Notes under the pieces: generated by a model
What the model was told of the DNA's origin: nothing
The model's input: only the letters and a program-made list of their open reading frames with translations
The model's database searches: none
Shown here: positions 8,841-17,663 of the stretch, one piece after another
Numbering within the stretch: the stretch's first letter is position 1
How the letters are laid out: the number at the start of each line of letters is the position of its first letter
Program-made: the position numbers and the translations under genes
Assembly: GCF_001043055.1 (NCBI RefSeq)
Contig: NZ_JYLF01000001.1
Coordinates: forward strand, 434,001-498,000
From: Pseudomonas weihenstephanensis
GTDB taxonomy: Bacteria; Pseudomonadota; Gammaproteobacteria; Pseudomonadales; Pseudomonadaceae
DNA length: 64,000 nucleotides
Reading direction: 5' to 3'

Positions 8841-9626
8841 TTAATCTTCGGCGCTGTCGTTCAACCGCCAGTAGCCGACCGCTTTTACAAACTCGTCATT
8901 CAAACCATGGGTGTCGAGCAGCACACGACGCACCTTGCGCGCCAGCGCACTTTCGGTCGCCACCCATGCATACAACTCGCCCTCAGGCATCTTCAATTGT
9001 GCAACGGTCTTGAGCAGGTCCTCATTCGGCTGGTCGCGATGCACCCAGATCACGTCAACCGTTGCGGCGCTGTCAAAGGGTTGCTCTTCCCCCGCATTTT
9101 CGATGTCTACCACGACCAGTGCCCGGCGATTGGCGGGGAGCTCTTGCAGGCGTCGGGCGATGGCGGGGATGGCTGTTTCGTCGCCGATCAGCAGGTAGCT
9201 GTCGAAGATATCGGGAACCACCATTGAGCCGCGCGGACCACCGATGTGCAGGTACTGCCCCGGCGTGGCCTGGGCTGCCCAGGTAGAGGCAGGTCCGTCG
9301 CCATGCAGTACAAAGTCGATGTCCAGTTCGAGGGTGTGCAGGTCGTAGCGACGCGGGGTGTAGTCGCGCATCGCAGGCATGCTTTTGCTCTTCAACCCGG
9401 CACTGAGTTCCAGGCCTTCGAGTGCCGCCTGTTCTTCGGCGTTCTGCGGGAAGAACAACTTGACGTGGTCATCGCTGCCCAGGCTGATGAAGCCGGCCAA
9501 TTCAGGTCCGCTTACGGTAATACGGCGCATGCGGGGTGTCAGGTCGGTCACCCGGAGCACCTCAAGTTTGCGGCGTTTTATTTCATGCATGACCCGGTGA
9601 ATGGTCTGGGGGGCGATGGCATTCAT
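8841..9626 (-). CDS. yqjH: siderophore-interacting protein / NADPH-dependent ferric-chelate reductase, YqjH-like
   Basis: The 261-residue SIP-family flavoprotein has an N-terminal FAD-binding barrel with the RxYT-type motif MRDYTPRRYD. The C-terminal NAD(P)H domain contains LLIGDETAIPAIARRL and AWVATESALARKVRRVL. Enzymes of this family release iron from ferric siderophores in the cytoplasm by reduction. Its ATG overlaps the stop of the PadR regulator gene by 4 bases, so the two are translationally coupled. In E. coli yqjH and its repressor gene yqjI are divergent neighbours, whereas here they form one operon with the regulator first. Confidence 0.9.
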   Translation of the reverse strand: MNAIAPQTIHRVMHEIKRRKLEVLRVTDLTPRMRRITVSGPELAGFISLGSDDHVKLFFPQNAEEQAALEGLELSAGLKSKSMPAMRDYTPRRYDLHTLELDIDFVLHGDGPASTWAAQATPGQYLHIGGPRGSMVVPDIFDSYLLIGDETAIPAIARRLQELPANRRALVVVDIENAGEEQPFDSAATVDVIWVHRDQPNEDLLKTVAQLKMPEGELYAWVATESALARKVRRVLLDTHGLNDEFVKAVGYWRLNDSAED

Positions 9627-10204
9627 TCAGCGTTCTCCTGCGATGAAAGTGCAGTGACAGGGCCATCGACAATGGCTTTGGCGGTGTTATTGAGCAGGTC
9701 GCGAACGCGCAGGATTTCTTCCGGGTTCCAGCGGCCATGGTGCATTTGTAACGCGTGACGCAAGTTGTGCACGGCTTCGTGGATTTCAGCCGGCCGGTCG
9801 TGGCCGCGCAGCGAGCGCTTGCTGACATCAATGCGCATGCGCACGCCTTCCAGCGCAATGGTTTGCTCGGCCAGTGACTGACGACCGGCGTCGGTGACGG
9901 TATAGCGTTTTTTACCGCCTTCGGTATCGCCCGTGATCATTTCGCTTTCTTCAAGGAAGGTCAGGGTCGGGTAGATCACGCCGGGGCTGGGGCTATAGGC
10001 GCCGTCGAACAGCGTTTCTATTTGGCGGATCAAGTCGTAACCGTGACAAGGCTGGTCGGCGATAAGCGCCAGCAGCAGTAATTTCAAGTCGCCAGGGGCG
10101 AATACCCGTGGGCCACGGCCTGCGCGTTCGCGACCGGGGCGTTTCTCGAAACCGTCGGGGTCAACACCGTGCTCGCGGTGATGAGGATGATGGTGTTCTC
10201 TCAT
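9623..10204 (-). CDS. yqjI: PadR-family metal-responsive repressor, YqjI-like
   Basis: The 193-residue protein opens with a His-rich tail (MREHHHPHHREHG), as in E. coli YqjI where a similar region binds nickel. The PadR winged helix follows: LKLLLLALIADQPCHGYDLIRQIE, then SPSPGVIYPTLTFLEESEMI and KKRYTVTDAGRQSL. A C-terminal helical dimer domain closes it. It overlaps the ferric reductase gene by 4 bases, and a perfect 20-bp palindrome lies 32 bp upstream of its ATG, suggesting self-repression of the operon. In E. coli YqjI ties iron reduction to nickel excess. The same logic here is inferred from the His tail and the partner gene. Confidence 0.9.
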   Translation of the reverse strand: MREHHHPHHREHGVDPDGFEKRPGRERAGRGPRVFAPGDLKLLLLALIADQPCHGYDLIRQIETLFDGAYSPSPGVIYPTLTFLEESEMITGDTEGGKKRYTVTDAGRQSLAEQTIALEGVRMRIDVSKRSLRGHDRPAEIHEAVHNLRHALQMHHGRWNPEEILRVRDLLNNTAKAIVDGPVTALSSQENAE

Positions 10205-10235
10205 TTATCTTCGCGCTCTGTAAAAGTCAGATACA

Positions 10236-10255
10236 ACTTAAGATATATCTTAAGT
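10236..10255. promoter_or_regulatory. perfect 20-bp palindrome, likely YqjI/PadR operator
   Basis: ACTTAAGATATATCTTAAGT is identical to its reverse complement and lies 32 bp before the regulator ATG. The length and dyad symmetry fit a dimeric winged-helix repressor. The spacing puts it in the promoter region of the yqjI-yqjH operon. Confidence 0.8.
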
Positions 10256-10482
10256 CTGTTCAAGCAGAGGCGATGAACGGTAATTATTCTCATGTGCTGA
10301 TCGGCGCTAGAGACTTTAGCGACCGGCCCAGAAATACCAGGCTGCATCTTCAGCTGCACCCCCGTAGTGATCGGGTAAATGATCACTTTGCAATAGAACC
10401 TAGACTCGCCAACGGCGGCGTCAACCTCGGCAGTTTCACAAGCCGCTGAAGAGCCGCGCCGCAGTGCCGGGTTTATGGATGA

Positions 10483-13400
10483 TTACAACTGGGCGGCAGG
10501 CGGATGGCACAAGGTGTGAGTGTCAGGTTGAAGGTACGGCGTCAGGATCGGGGCCATGCCCTTGAGGACTTGCACCGGCAGGGCGGAGGTGAATTTGAAG
10601 GCTTCGGCCGAGCGTCCAGGCACAAACGCAGTCAGGGTGCCAAAGTGGTGTTCGCCGATGTAAAACACGAAGGTTGCCGTGCGATTGATCGACTTGGAGC
10701 TGAGGATGCGTCCGCCCGCTCCCATGGCTTCGATGCGGTTATCACCGGTCCCGGTTTTGCCGCCCATGGCCAGTATGCTGCCGTCGGTTTGTTTGAAACT
10801 GCCCGAAACCCTGCGCGCAGTACCGGCGTCCACGACGTTTGAAAGGGCTTCACGAAGGGCCGTGGCCACTTCGCTCGGCATCACCCGCTCACCTTTGTCT
10901 GGGTCGTTGATCAGACGGGTTTCATAAGGCGTATCGGCGGCGAAATGCAGGGTATCAATGCGTAACACCGGTAAACGCACGCCATCGTTAAGGATGATGC
11001 CCATCAACTCCGACAGCGCTGCCGGACGATCCCCCGAGCTGCCCAAGGCCGTGGCCAGTGATGGCACCAGGTGGTCAAACGGGTAGCCGACCTTTTGCCA
11101 GCGCTGATGAATATCGAGGAATGCTTCGATTTCCAACATGGTACGAATCCGGCTATCACGGGCACTTTTGTGCCGGCTTTTAAACAACCAGCTGTAAACC
11201 TCCTGACGTTCGAATTGGCTTGCCGCTACGGCTTGCTGGAAGGTGGACTGCGGGTTGTTCAGTAAATACCCCATCAGCCACAGATCCAGCGGATGGACTT
11301 TGGCGATGTAACCTTGGTCGGGCAGGTCATAGGCGCCAGGGCCGTAGCTTTGGTAAAGCGTGATGAGGCGATTGTCGGGGATCTTGTCGCTGCGCAGGTG
11401 TGAGCGCACGAAGCTGTTAAAGGTGGCCTGGTCAGCATGTGGGAACAGGTAGCGGTGCACCGCGGACATGCGAATGGGGGTGGGGTGCATGCTGTCCAAA
11501 AAGGTGTCGAGGCGCGCCTGGGTGTCTTTACCTTTGTATTTTTTCCAGAACTTGAGCATGTAGGTGGTGCCTTCGCGATCGGCGAAACGGCTCAAGTATT
11601 CTTGACGACGCGGATTGAGGTCGTCTTTGAGCAGTTCGGCGCTGTTGCTTGGCGCCTGATACGTGGTGTAACGCACCACATCGCGCATCAGCCTAACGAA
11701 GGGCAGGTTGATAGACTCGCGGATGGCCTCGCGCAGGGTCGGGTTGCGGCCATTGTCCTGATTGCGGAAGTTGTGAAAGTGATGCATGCCGCCACCGGTG
11801 AAGAAGCTTTCGCCGGGGCTTGCGGAGTATTGGCGGTTGAGCGCGGCATCGAGCATGTTCGCGAGGCTGGCGCCGGGGTCCCGGATCAGGTAATCCAGCG
11901 CCCAGCGACTCAAGCGGTCCTGGTCATTGACCTGGACTTTCTTCAAGTTGGCGCTGGACTGACCGCCGTAGCGATCATGCAGCTCGGCCATGATTTGCAG
12001 GTAAGTGGTCATGACCCGCAGTTTGGCGGTCGAGCCCAGCTCCAGTTTGCTGCCTTCGTTAATGTCAAAAGGCTGATCGGTGCTGTCGGTTTGGACTCTG
12101 GCGCGAGCGCCATCGGGTGTGAGTTCAAACAAGGTGAAGCTGTAACGCACTTGCGCAGTGCTGGAGGGCGTCAGTAAACGTTCTCCGAGCAATCCCAGCT
12201 TGCCGGCAAAAGCGGGATCGGCCAGTTGACGCAGATAGTGACTGACTTCGCGCTGCAAGTCGGCTTGCAATGTGCTGGTCGCCGACAGATCAAGGCGATC
12301 AAGGTCGTACAGCGGGCGCTTGAGCAGCGCCGAGAGACGGCCACGCGCCACGCTGATGCCTTTGTTGGTTTCGATGGGCTGTATCGTCGGCGCTGTATTC
12401 CAGTTGCGGTAGGTCACTTTGCTTGCCAGCGCCGCAGCCGTTAATGCGGGATCAATGACGTTGTTCTGCGCCAGCAGGCGTATGTGGCTGTCGGTCAATT
12501 GCGCTAATTCTTCGCGGCCTTTGGCCAAATAATGCGAAGGGCGGCGCTGGGCGATCATCAGCGACAGCACTTCTCGTAATGCCAGGCCGCGGGATGCAAG
12601 GCTTTGCGGGTCACTCGCAGTGCTGGCCAATTGTTGATTGACGTGATTGAAATCGGCGCCGTACCACACCCGTAATCCTTCAGCCATGCCGTGGACTTCA
12701 CCATGCCCCGGCACCGCCGAGAGCGGCACGCTGTTGAGATAGTCTCGTACCACGGCCTGGCGGGCTTGCAGGGTATCAGGCCCATCCTGATAGGCCCGCA
12801 CGCTGGCGGAGATCATCTGCCGCACTTTTTCACTGCCGGACACTGTCAGGCCATCTGGCGAGTGACGGTATTTTTCGAGTTGCGTGGCCAAGGTGCTGCC
12901 CCCCGCTGATTGGCCAGGCATGTGCAGCACTTTTGCAACTTGCGACCACGCGGCCATGGCAAAACGCGGCCAATCCACGGCGGGGTTGGCCAACGGCTCA
13001 TTGGGGTCGAGCAGGTCGCGGTTTTCGATAAACAACAAGCTGTGCACCACCACTGGCGGAATACTGGCGAAGTTCGAATAGAGCTGTTGCGGGTAGTTGT
13101 ACTGATAGAGCGGTGCGCCGGAGCAGTCAGTAATGGAAAGTCCAGCTTGAATTTTTTCTGAGTACGGTACGAAAAACCCTTTTTTGCTGTAGCTCAACAG
13201 CTCTGGCGAGAAGCGAGTTTGTTCGGCAATCACGTAATCACGTTTTAACAAGCGCGGCAAAAAGTCGCCCAAAGCGCTGTAGCCCAGTCGCTTGTCAAAA
13301 GGTCCCGCACCGGGGTACAGCATCGAGTCGCTTGGACCTGCCTGCATCGAGTAACTCAGGGACGCGGCAAAGCGACTGAACTCACGCGCCTGAAAGGCAG

Positions 13401-13581
13401 AGGTGCGCACTTCTTTGACGACCATCAGGCTGACTGCGGCCAGGCCTGCCAGTGATAAAACGCTTACTAAAATCCAGCCATAGCGCCGCCCGCCGGGCCT
13501 TTGCGGTGGGGGCAGCACGTGCTCCACTGACGTTTGTGGCCCTGCGCTTTGATTGGAATTGGAATGCCACAGTGCGCCCAT
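10483..13581 (-). CDS. large bifunctional-PBP-like protein: GT51 transglycosylase-like plus transpeptidase domain
   Basis: The 1032-residue protein has one N-terminal membrane helix (YGWILVSVLSLAGLAAVSLMVV, about 35-56). A GT51-like region follows with FIENRDLLDP (Glu about 186) and GGSTLATQL (about 227). A penicillin-binding transpeptidase domain has the SxxK serine in GSTAKL (about 517) and a late KTG in GGKTGTG (about 960). The GT51 motifs are degenerate: ED is EN, and the position of the second catalytic Glu seems to be Gln in EKVRQMI. The transpeptidase motifs look intact. The ATG at 13579-13581 has GGAA 9 bases upstream; a GTG five codons earlier is possible. It is larger than usual class A PBPs and stands alone. 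Confidence 0.8.
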   Translation of the reverse strand: MGALWHSNSNQSAGPQTSVEHVLPPPQRPGGRRYGWILVSVLSLAGLAAVSLMVVKEVRTSAFQAREFSRFAASLSYSMQAGPSDSMLYPGAGPFDKRLGYSALGDFLPRLLKRDYVIAEQTRFSPELLSYSKKGFFVPYSEKIQAGLSITDCSGAPLYQYNYPQQLYSNFASIPPVVVHSLLFIENRDLLDPNEPLANPAVDWPRFAMAAWSQVAKVLHMPGQSAGGSTLATQLEKYRHSPDGLTVSGSEKVRQMISASVRAYQDGPDTLQARQAVVRDYLNSVPLSAVPGHGEVHGMAEGLRVWYGADFNHVNQQLASTASDPQSLASRGLALREVLSLMIAQRRPSHYLAKGREELAQLTDSHIRLLAQNNVIDPALTAAALASKVTYRNWNTAPTIQPIETNKGISVARGRLSALLKRPLYDLDRLDLSATSTLQADLQREVSHYLRQLADPAFAGKLGLLGERLLTPSSTAQVRYSFTLFELTPDGARARVQTDSTDQPFDINEGSKLELGSTAKLRVMTTYLQIMAELHDRYGGQSSANLKKVQVNDQDRLSRWALDYLIRDPGASLANMLDAALNRQYSASPGESFFTGGGMHHFHNFRNQDNGRNPTLREAIRESINLPFVRLMRDVVRYTTYQAPSNSAELLKDDLNPRRQEYLSRFADREGTTYMLKFWKKYKGKDTQARLDTFLDSMHPTPIRMSAVHRYLFPHADQATFNSFVRSHLRSDKIPDNRLITLYQSYGPGAYDLPDQGYIAKVHPLDLWLMGYLLNNPQSTFQQAVAASQFERQEVYSWLFKSRHKSARDSRIRTMLEIEAFLDIHQRWQKVGYPFDHLVPSLATALGSSGDRPAALSELMGIILNDGVRLPVLRIDTLHFAADTPYETRLINDPDKGERVMPSEVATALREALSNVVDAGTARRVSGSFKQTDGSILAMGGKTGTGDNRIEAMGAGGRILSSKSINRTATFVFYIGEHHFGTLTAFVPGRSAEAFKFTSALPVQVLKGMAPILTPYLQPDTHTLCHPPAAQL

Positions 13582-13951
13582 AATCGACAGTTCCACATAC
13601 GCATTTTGGCTGCGCTTGTGTGAAGCGTAGACGTTGAGTGAGGCCGGCGAAAACTTTGTGCTGGCGCTGCATAAATGCTTTTCCGACGGGTGATGCAGGC
13701 CCCGGCTGACGGGGCATGCGCCTGAAAGTGTAGGAATAGAGCCTTTAAAGTAGGTAAATACGTCCTAGGTAGGGGAATGACTGTGCACCAACGCTGTGCA
13801 ATACTCGCCGCCGATCTCAGTAGGGCATTTCCCTTTTGACCTGTCGACCCACAAGGTCAGGGCCGATCAAGAGGGGAGCCAGGTGACACGCCCGGCTTGA
13901 TAGAACGCCCGATTGATGCCACATCCAATAACAATATGAGGTTGTACTTTT
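13582..13951. other. 370-bp divergent intergenic region between the PBP-like gene and the permease
   Basis: No gene was seen. The region must hold both promoters. TGACCT and AGGTCA (13837-13842 and 13854-13859) form an inverted repeat with an 11-base spacer about 95 bp before the permease start, a possible operator. No known regulator motif was recognised. Confidence 0.4.
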
Positions 13952-15373
13952 ATGCCAGTCGGCAACCACCAGCCCCAAGGCGAAACCGCACAAGGCGGTC
14001 CGCTCAAGCGCGAACTGGGCGAACGTCATATTCGCTTGATGGCGCTCGGCGCCTGTATCGGCGTAGGCCTGTTCCTGGGTTCGGCCAAAGCAATTGAAAT
14101 GGCAGGCCCTGCCATCATGCTGTCCTACATCATCGGTGGCCTGGCCATCCTGGTGATCATGCGCGCCCTCGGCGAAATGGCCGTGCACAATCCGGTAGCT
14201 GGCTCTTTCAGCCGCTACGCACAAGATTACCTTGGCCCCTTGGCGGGCTTTTTGACGGGCTGGAACTACTGGTTCTTATGGCTGGTGACCTGTGTCGCGG
14301 AAATCACCGCCGTGGCGGTGTACATGGGGATCTGGTTTCCCGATGTACCGCGCTGGATCTGGGCGCTTGCTGCGCTGATCAGCATGGGGTCTATCAACCT
14401 GATCGCGGTCAAGGCTTTCGGTGAGTTTGAGTTCTGGTTTGCACTGATCAAAATCGTAACCATCATCGCGATGGTGCTCGGTGGCATTGGCATCATCGCG
14501 TTTGGTTTTGGTAACGATGGCGTTGCACTGGGTATTTCCAACCTTTGGGCCCACGGCGGTTTTCTGCCAAACGGCATCCAGGGTGTGTTGATGTCCCTGC
14601 AAATGGTGATGTTTGCCTACCTGGGCGTTGAAATGATCGGTCTGACGGCCGGTGAAGCCAAGAACCCGCAAAAGACCATTCCCAGTGCGATTGGCTCGGT
14701 GTTCTGGCGCATTCTGCTGTTCTACGTCGGCGCACTGTTTGTGATCCTGTCGATCTACCCGTGGAATGAGATCGGTACCCAAGGCAGTCCGTTTGTCATG
14801 ACCTTTGAACGTCTGGGCATTAAAACCGCGGCGGGCATCATTAACTTTGTGGTGATCACGGCCGCGCTGTCGTCATGCAACGGTGGCATTTTCAGCACCG
14901 GTCGTATGCTCTACAGCCTGGCGCAGAACGGTCAGGCGCCCGCCAACTTCGGCACCACCTCGAAAAATGGCGTGCCGCGTCAGGCATTGTTGCTGTCGAT
15001 TGCAATGTTGCTGCTGGGCGTGGTCCTCAACTACCTGGCGCCCGAGAAAGTGTTTGTATGGGTGACGGCGATTGCCACCTTCGGTGCGATCTGGACCTGG
15101 TTGATGATCTTGCTGGCGCAACTGCGCTTTCGTAAAAATCTGAGCAAGGAAGAAGCGGCTGCCTTGAAGTACAAGATGTGGCTGTACCCGTACAGCTCGT
15201 ATGCTGCGCTGGCGTTCTTGTTCTTTGTGGTAGGGCTGATGGCTTACTTCGTTGAGACGCGAGTGGCTTTGTTTGTTGGCCCGGCGTTCTTGATCTTGCT
15301 GACGGTTCTGTTTTACGTGTTCAAGTTGCAGCCTAAGCACACGACCCCGGCAGTCGTAAGCTCGGCCTCATAA
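13952..15373 (+). CDS. amino acid permease, APC superfamily (ProY/HutT-like)
   Basis: The 473-residue protein has 12 predicted membrane helices. It carries the amino acid transporter signature near its start: LKRELGERHIRLMALGACIG, then GVGLFLGSAKAIEMAGP, and FSRYAQDYLGPLAGFLTGWNYW. These are inner membrane proton symporters. Among them it looks closest to proline (ProY) and histidine (HutT) permeases of Pseudomonas, which I cannot tell apart here. It is a single gene followed by a REP palindrome; no hut or put genes are in the window. The substrate is therefore open. Confidence 0.85.
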   Translation: MPVGNHQPQGETAQGGPLKRELGERHIRLMALGACIGVGLFLGSAKAIEMAGPAIMLSYIIGGLAILVIMRALGEMAVHNPVAGSFSRYAQDYLGPLAGFLTGWNYWFLWLVTCVAEITAVAVYMGIWFPDVPRWIWALAALISMGSINLIAVKAFGEFEFWFALIKIVTIIAMVLGGIGIIAFGFGNDGVALGISNLWAHGGFLPNGIQGVLMSLQMVMFAYLGVEMIGLTAGEAKNPQKTIPSAIGSVFWRILLFYVGALFVILSIYPWNEIGTQGSPFVMTFERLGIKTAAGIINFVVITAALSSCNGGIFSTGRMLYSLAQNGQAPANFGTTSKNGVPRQALLLSIAMLLLGVVLNYLAPEKVFVWVTAIATFGAIWTWLMILLAQLRFRKNLSKEEAAALKYKMWLYPYSSYAALAFLFFVVGLMAYFVETRVALFVGPAFLILLTVLFYVFKLQPKHTTPAVVSSAS

Positions 15374-15397
15374 GCGCGTAATACAGTTCAGGCAACG

Positions 15398-15423
15398 GTA
15401 GGAGCGAGCACGCTCGCTCCTAC
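15398..15423. repeat. REP-type palindrome between convergent genes
   Basis: A 12-bp arm (GTAGGAGCGAGC) is followed by AC and its exact reverse complement. GTAGGAGCGAGC is a familiar core of Pseudomonas REP sequences. It lies between the convergent permease and opgC genes and may also help terminate transcripts. Confidence 0.85.
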
Positions 15424-15433
15424 CCATGAATAC

Positions 15434-16558
15434 TCAGCGGCTCGACACAGTCGGTGCCTGCTTGCCCAACCGTTTGTACCAGTCCAGCCATGTGGCCAGT
15501 ATGGCCATGATCCCGACGCCCAGCAGGGCGCTCAAAAGCTTCATCGCAAACGTATCCCCTCCCAGTGCATTGAGCATGTCGGCCAACGGCGCCAGAATCA
15601 CCCCCAGACAAAACACTTCCAGTGAGTAACGGCCCATGCGGCAAGTATGGCGAGCCAGCCCGCGATTCAGCCAATCAGTGTGCGGGACGACTTTGGCGAC
15701 CACGTAGGCCAATGCCAAAAAGTGCAGCAAGCGAACCGGTGAAAGGTTGGTTTTACTGATCGGATACAGGTGCTCACCGAGCCAGAGAGGCATTAGCGCA
15801 TCGTGTACCTGTGGCCACTTCCACGACAACGCCAACAGGCCCGTCAGCAGCAGATAAAGCACTGCCAGCAAAAATACCGGTTGGCGTAACAGTGGGCGGT
15901 TCTCTGAAACTTTGCGAGGTTGGCTGTGGAGTGCGGCCGCTCCGCCCAGGATAAACAGGAACTGCCAGGCAATCGGGTTAAAAAACCAGACGCCGCCTTC
16001 TTGTGCTGCCAGGTTCCAGAAAGGCGCAATCAAGTACAACACCAGTGACACGCCCACCACGTACTCGGATTTGCGCAGCAACATGGGCAGTACCAGCGGC
16101 AAACCCAGCAATAACACGATGTACAACGGTAATGGGTCCATCAGATTGGGTTTGAAGCGCAGCAGCAATTCGTCGGTCAGGGCCTGCTGTGGGTTACTCA
16201 GGAAATACTGCAAGCCCATTTCCTGCACCAAGTCGCGGGTTTCAACGTGGCTGTTGGCGTAGAACACAATGCCCATCAGTACTGCCAACAAGAAAATATG
16301 CACCACATACAGCACCCAGGCGCGGCGCAGGATTTTCACACTGGCGATCAGCAAACCCTCGCGTCGAGCGATTTTTCCGTAGGCCAGCACGGCGGCATAG
16401 CCGGCCAAAAACACAAAGATTTCTGCCGCATCGCTCAAACCGAAATTGCGCACGGTCACTTCCGCCAGCGGGTTATGCGGAATGTGGTCCCAAAAGATAA
16501 AAATCAGCGCCAGCCCGCGAAAGAAATCGATACGCTGGTCACGTCCGTTAATGATCAA
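15434..16558 (-). CDS. opgC: OpgC-like acyltransferase for osmoregulated periplasmic glucans
   Basis: The 374-residue integral membrane protein has about ten helices and the OpgC start: RDQRIDFFRGLALIFIFWDHIP, with GLSDAAEIFVFLAGYA soon after. OpgC adds succinyl groups to periplasmic glucans, with acyl transfer across the inner membrane. The start codon is TTG (16556-16558), since no ATG or GTG fits before the conserved region; ribosome binding is weak. opgG/opgH are not nearby, so it is an unlinked modification gene, as in several Pseudomonas. Confidence 0.85.
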   Translation of the reverse strand: MIINGRDQRIDFFRGLALIFIFWDHIPHNPLAEVTVRNFGLSDAAEIFVFLAGYAAVLAYGKIARREGLLIASVKILRRAWVLYVVHIFLLAVLMGIVFYANSHVETRDLVQEMGLQYFLSNPQQALTDELLLRFKPNLMDPLPLYIVLLLGLPLVLPMLLRKSEYVVGVSLVLYLIAPFWNLAAQEGGVWFFNPIAWQFLFILGGAAALHSQPRKVSENRPLLRQPVFLLAVLYLLLTGLLALSWKWPQVHDALMPLWLGEHLYPISKTNLSPVRLLHFLALAYVVAKVVPHTDWLNRGLARHTCRMGRYSLEVFCLGVILAPLADMLNALGGDTFAMKLLSALLGVGIMAILATWLDWYKRLGKQAPTVSSR

Positions 16559-16594
16559 GACGAGTACTCGGTTAAAGAGTGAATAAAGACCTTG

Positions 16595-16748
16595 GGGTCT
16601 GTACGAAATGTATCTGCACTCGGTTATGCGGCGTTGAAAACAGGCTCGTAATGCTCATTTACAACCCGTAAAGTCGTGCGCGATCCTGGCTTTCCTCGCC
16701 TGTTTTCGCTTTGCCAAACCGTCTCTCGAAAGCATGTCGTACCTACCC
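16595..16748. repeat. 154-bp non-coding giant inverted repeat with nested central hairpin
   Basis: Four nested pairs line up around one centre. They are GGGGT with ACCCC and GTACGAAATG with CATGTCGTAC (16601-16610 / 16733-16742, one mismatch). Next come CGGTT with AACCG (16621-16625 / 16717-16721) and GAAAACAGGC with GCCTGTTTTC (16636-16645 / 16698-16707, perfect). In the middle TTTAC and GTAAA flank AACCC (16658-16672). No open frame covers it. It sits upstream of opgC and downstream of the hypothetical gene at 16880. It could be a folded RNA, a MITE-like element or a conserved intergenic repeat. No second copy was seen in the window. Confidence 0.7.
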
Positions 16749-16879
16749 CGGAACGTCGTGCAGGTTGCGCGCCACACACACACAGGCGGCGCGCAGGGTG
16801 AAGGTATTGAAGAGTAAATGCAAAGGTTGAATATGACGGAATGTATCCTGTGCGGCGAGCCTTGACCGCCGGGGTCGTG

Positions 16880-17233
16880 TCACTCCTTCTGCGCCAGGTT
16901 TTTCGGCAGATAGCCGCGTCTTGATTCCTTGTTGATCACGATCTCGTAGGCGGCCTCGATTTGCTCGTCGCAGGTTAAGGCGCTGGCACGGAATTTCATC
17001 GATGTCGGTTGCCAAGGCAATTCAAGGCGTTGGGCCCAATCAACCTGATATATCCGTTGGACTTCTAGCAGGTCAGGCTTGAGCCGGCTGGCAGGTGTAC
17101 CGGGATTTGGGTTTGCAAGTCCTTCGTTATAGGCCTGTAACTGCAACTCGTATTGACTCTCTGCAATGTCATCCAGCGCCTGCAAACGTACTCGACCTTT
17201 CATCAAATTCAGCAGTGGTGATTTAAAGGTCAC
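16880..17233 (-). CDS. hypothetical protein, 117 aa
   Basis: I do not recognise a family. The protein is soluble and mildly charged, with a central stretch PNPGTPASRLKPDLLEVQRIYQ and a basic tail ESRRGYLPKNLAQKE. There is no signal peptide or membrane helix. The first start is GTG (17231-17233); an ATG at 17201-17203 (MKGRVRLQAL) would shorten it by ten residues. It is flanked by the giant inverted repeat on one side and a frameshifted gene on the other, so this small area looks unstable. It may be a small accessory gene; I would not assign a function. Confidence 0.45.
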   Translation of the reverse strand: MTFKSPLLNLMKGRVRLQALDDIAESQYELQLQAYNEGLANPNPGTPASRLKPDLLEVQRIYQVDWAQRLELPWQPTSMKFRASALTCDEQIEAAYEIVINKESRRGYLPKNLAQKE

Positions 17234-17347
17234 TGTTAACTATGTAATACCGTGCGCAATGATGTTTGTTGTAGGGCCTTGTGCTGTCAGCCTTCTCGTT
17301 CGGGCGGCGTGAAGGCGGACAGCGAAAGTTAGAGGTTATGGCCTTAT

Positions 17348-17631
17348 TCAGAACGCGTGCATCAATATAAACGTGCACGCTTTTGCCTGATGCGCATTAA
17401 TCATCGGCACCAGCCGCCTGAAGTGCTCGCTTTGACAGTGAGCATCCAATGCCGCTTGATCGGGCCATTGCTCGATAAAAATGAAATGCCCCGGGTTTTG
17501 CTGATCCACGTACAAGTCGTAGGCGATGCAGTCCGGTTCCAATCGGGTTTTTCCACCAGTTCGGCGTACCACGGGCGTACGGTGTTCAGGTGTTCGGGTT
17601 TGATGAAGTCTTCGGCAATCACTTTCAGCAT
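17348..17631 (-). pseudogene. antibiotic-biosynthesis-monooxygenase (ABM) fold protein with apparent -1 base frameshift
   Basis: Read in two frames, the region encodes one 94-residue ABM/quinol-monooxygenase-like protein. The first frame gives MLKVIAEDFIKPEHLNTV and RPWYAELVEK. The second continues TRLEPDCIAYDLYVDQ, then FIFIEQWPDQAALDAHCQSEHF. The switch is at a run of five T on the plus strand (17548-17552, AAAAA in the gene). One more A would restore VEKTRLEPDC. ABM proteins are small ferredoxin-like dimers that oxidise quinones or haem-like substrates. It lies 32 bp after the glutamate-synthase-like gene, same strand. A sequencing error in the A run cannot be excluded. Confidence 0.8.
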
Positions 17632-17663
17632 GTTTTACGTCCTTGTGGTGGGCGAGGTGCGTT

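Noticed and set aside
13582..13951. HutC-type operator before the permease, which would identify it as hutT
   Set aside because: No convincing hut operator was seen; the TGACCT dyad does not match it.
16595..16748. insertion sequence ends
   Set aside because: No transposase frame and no clear target duplication flank the inverted repeat.
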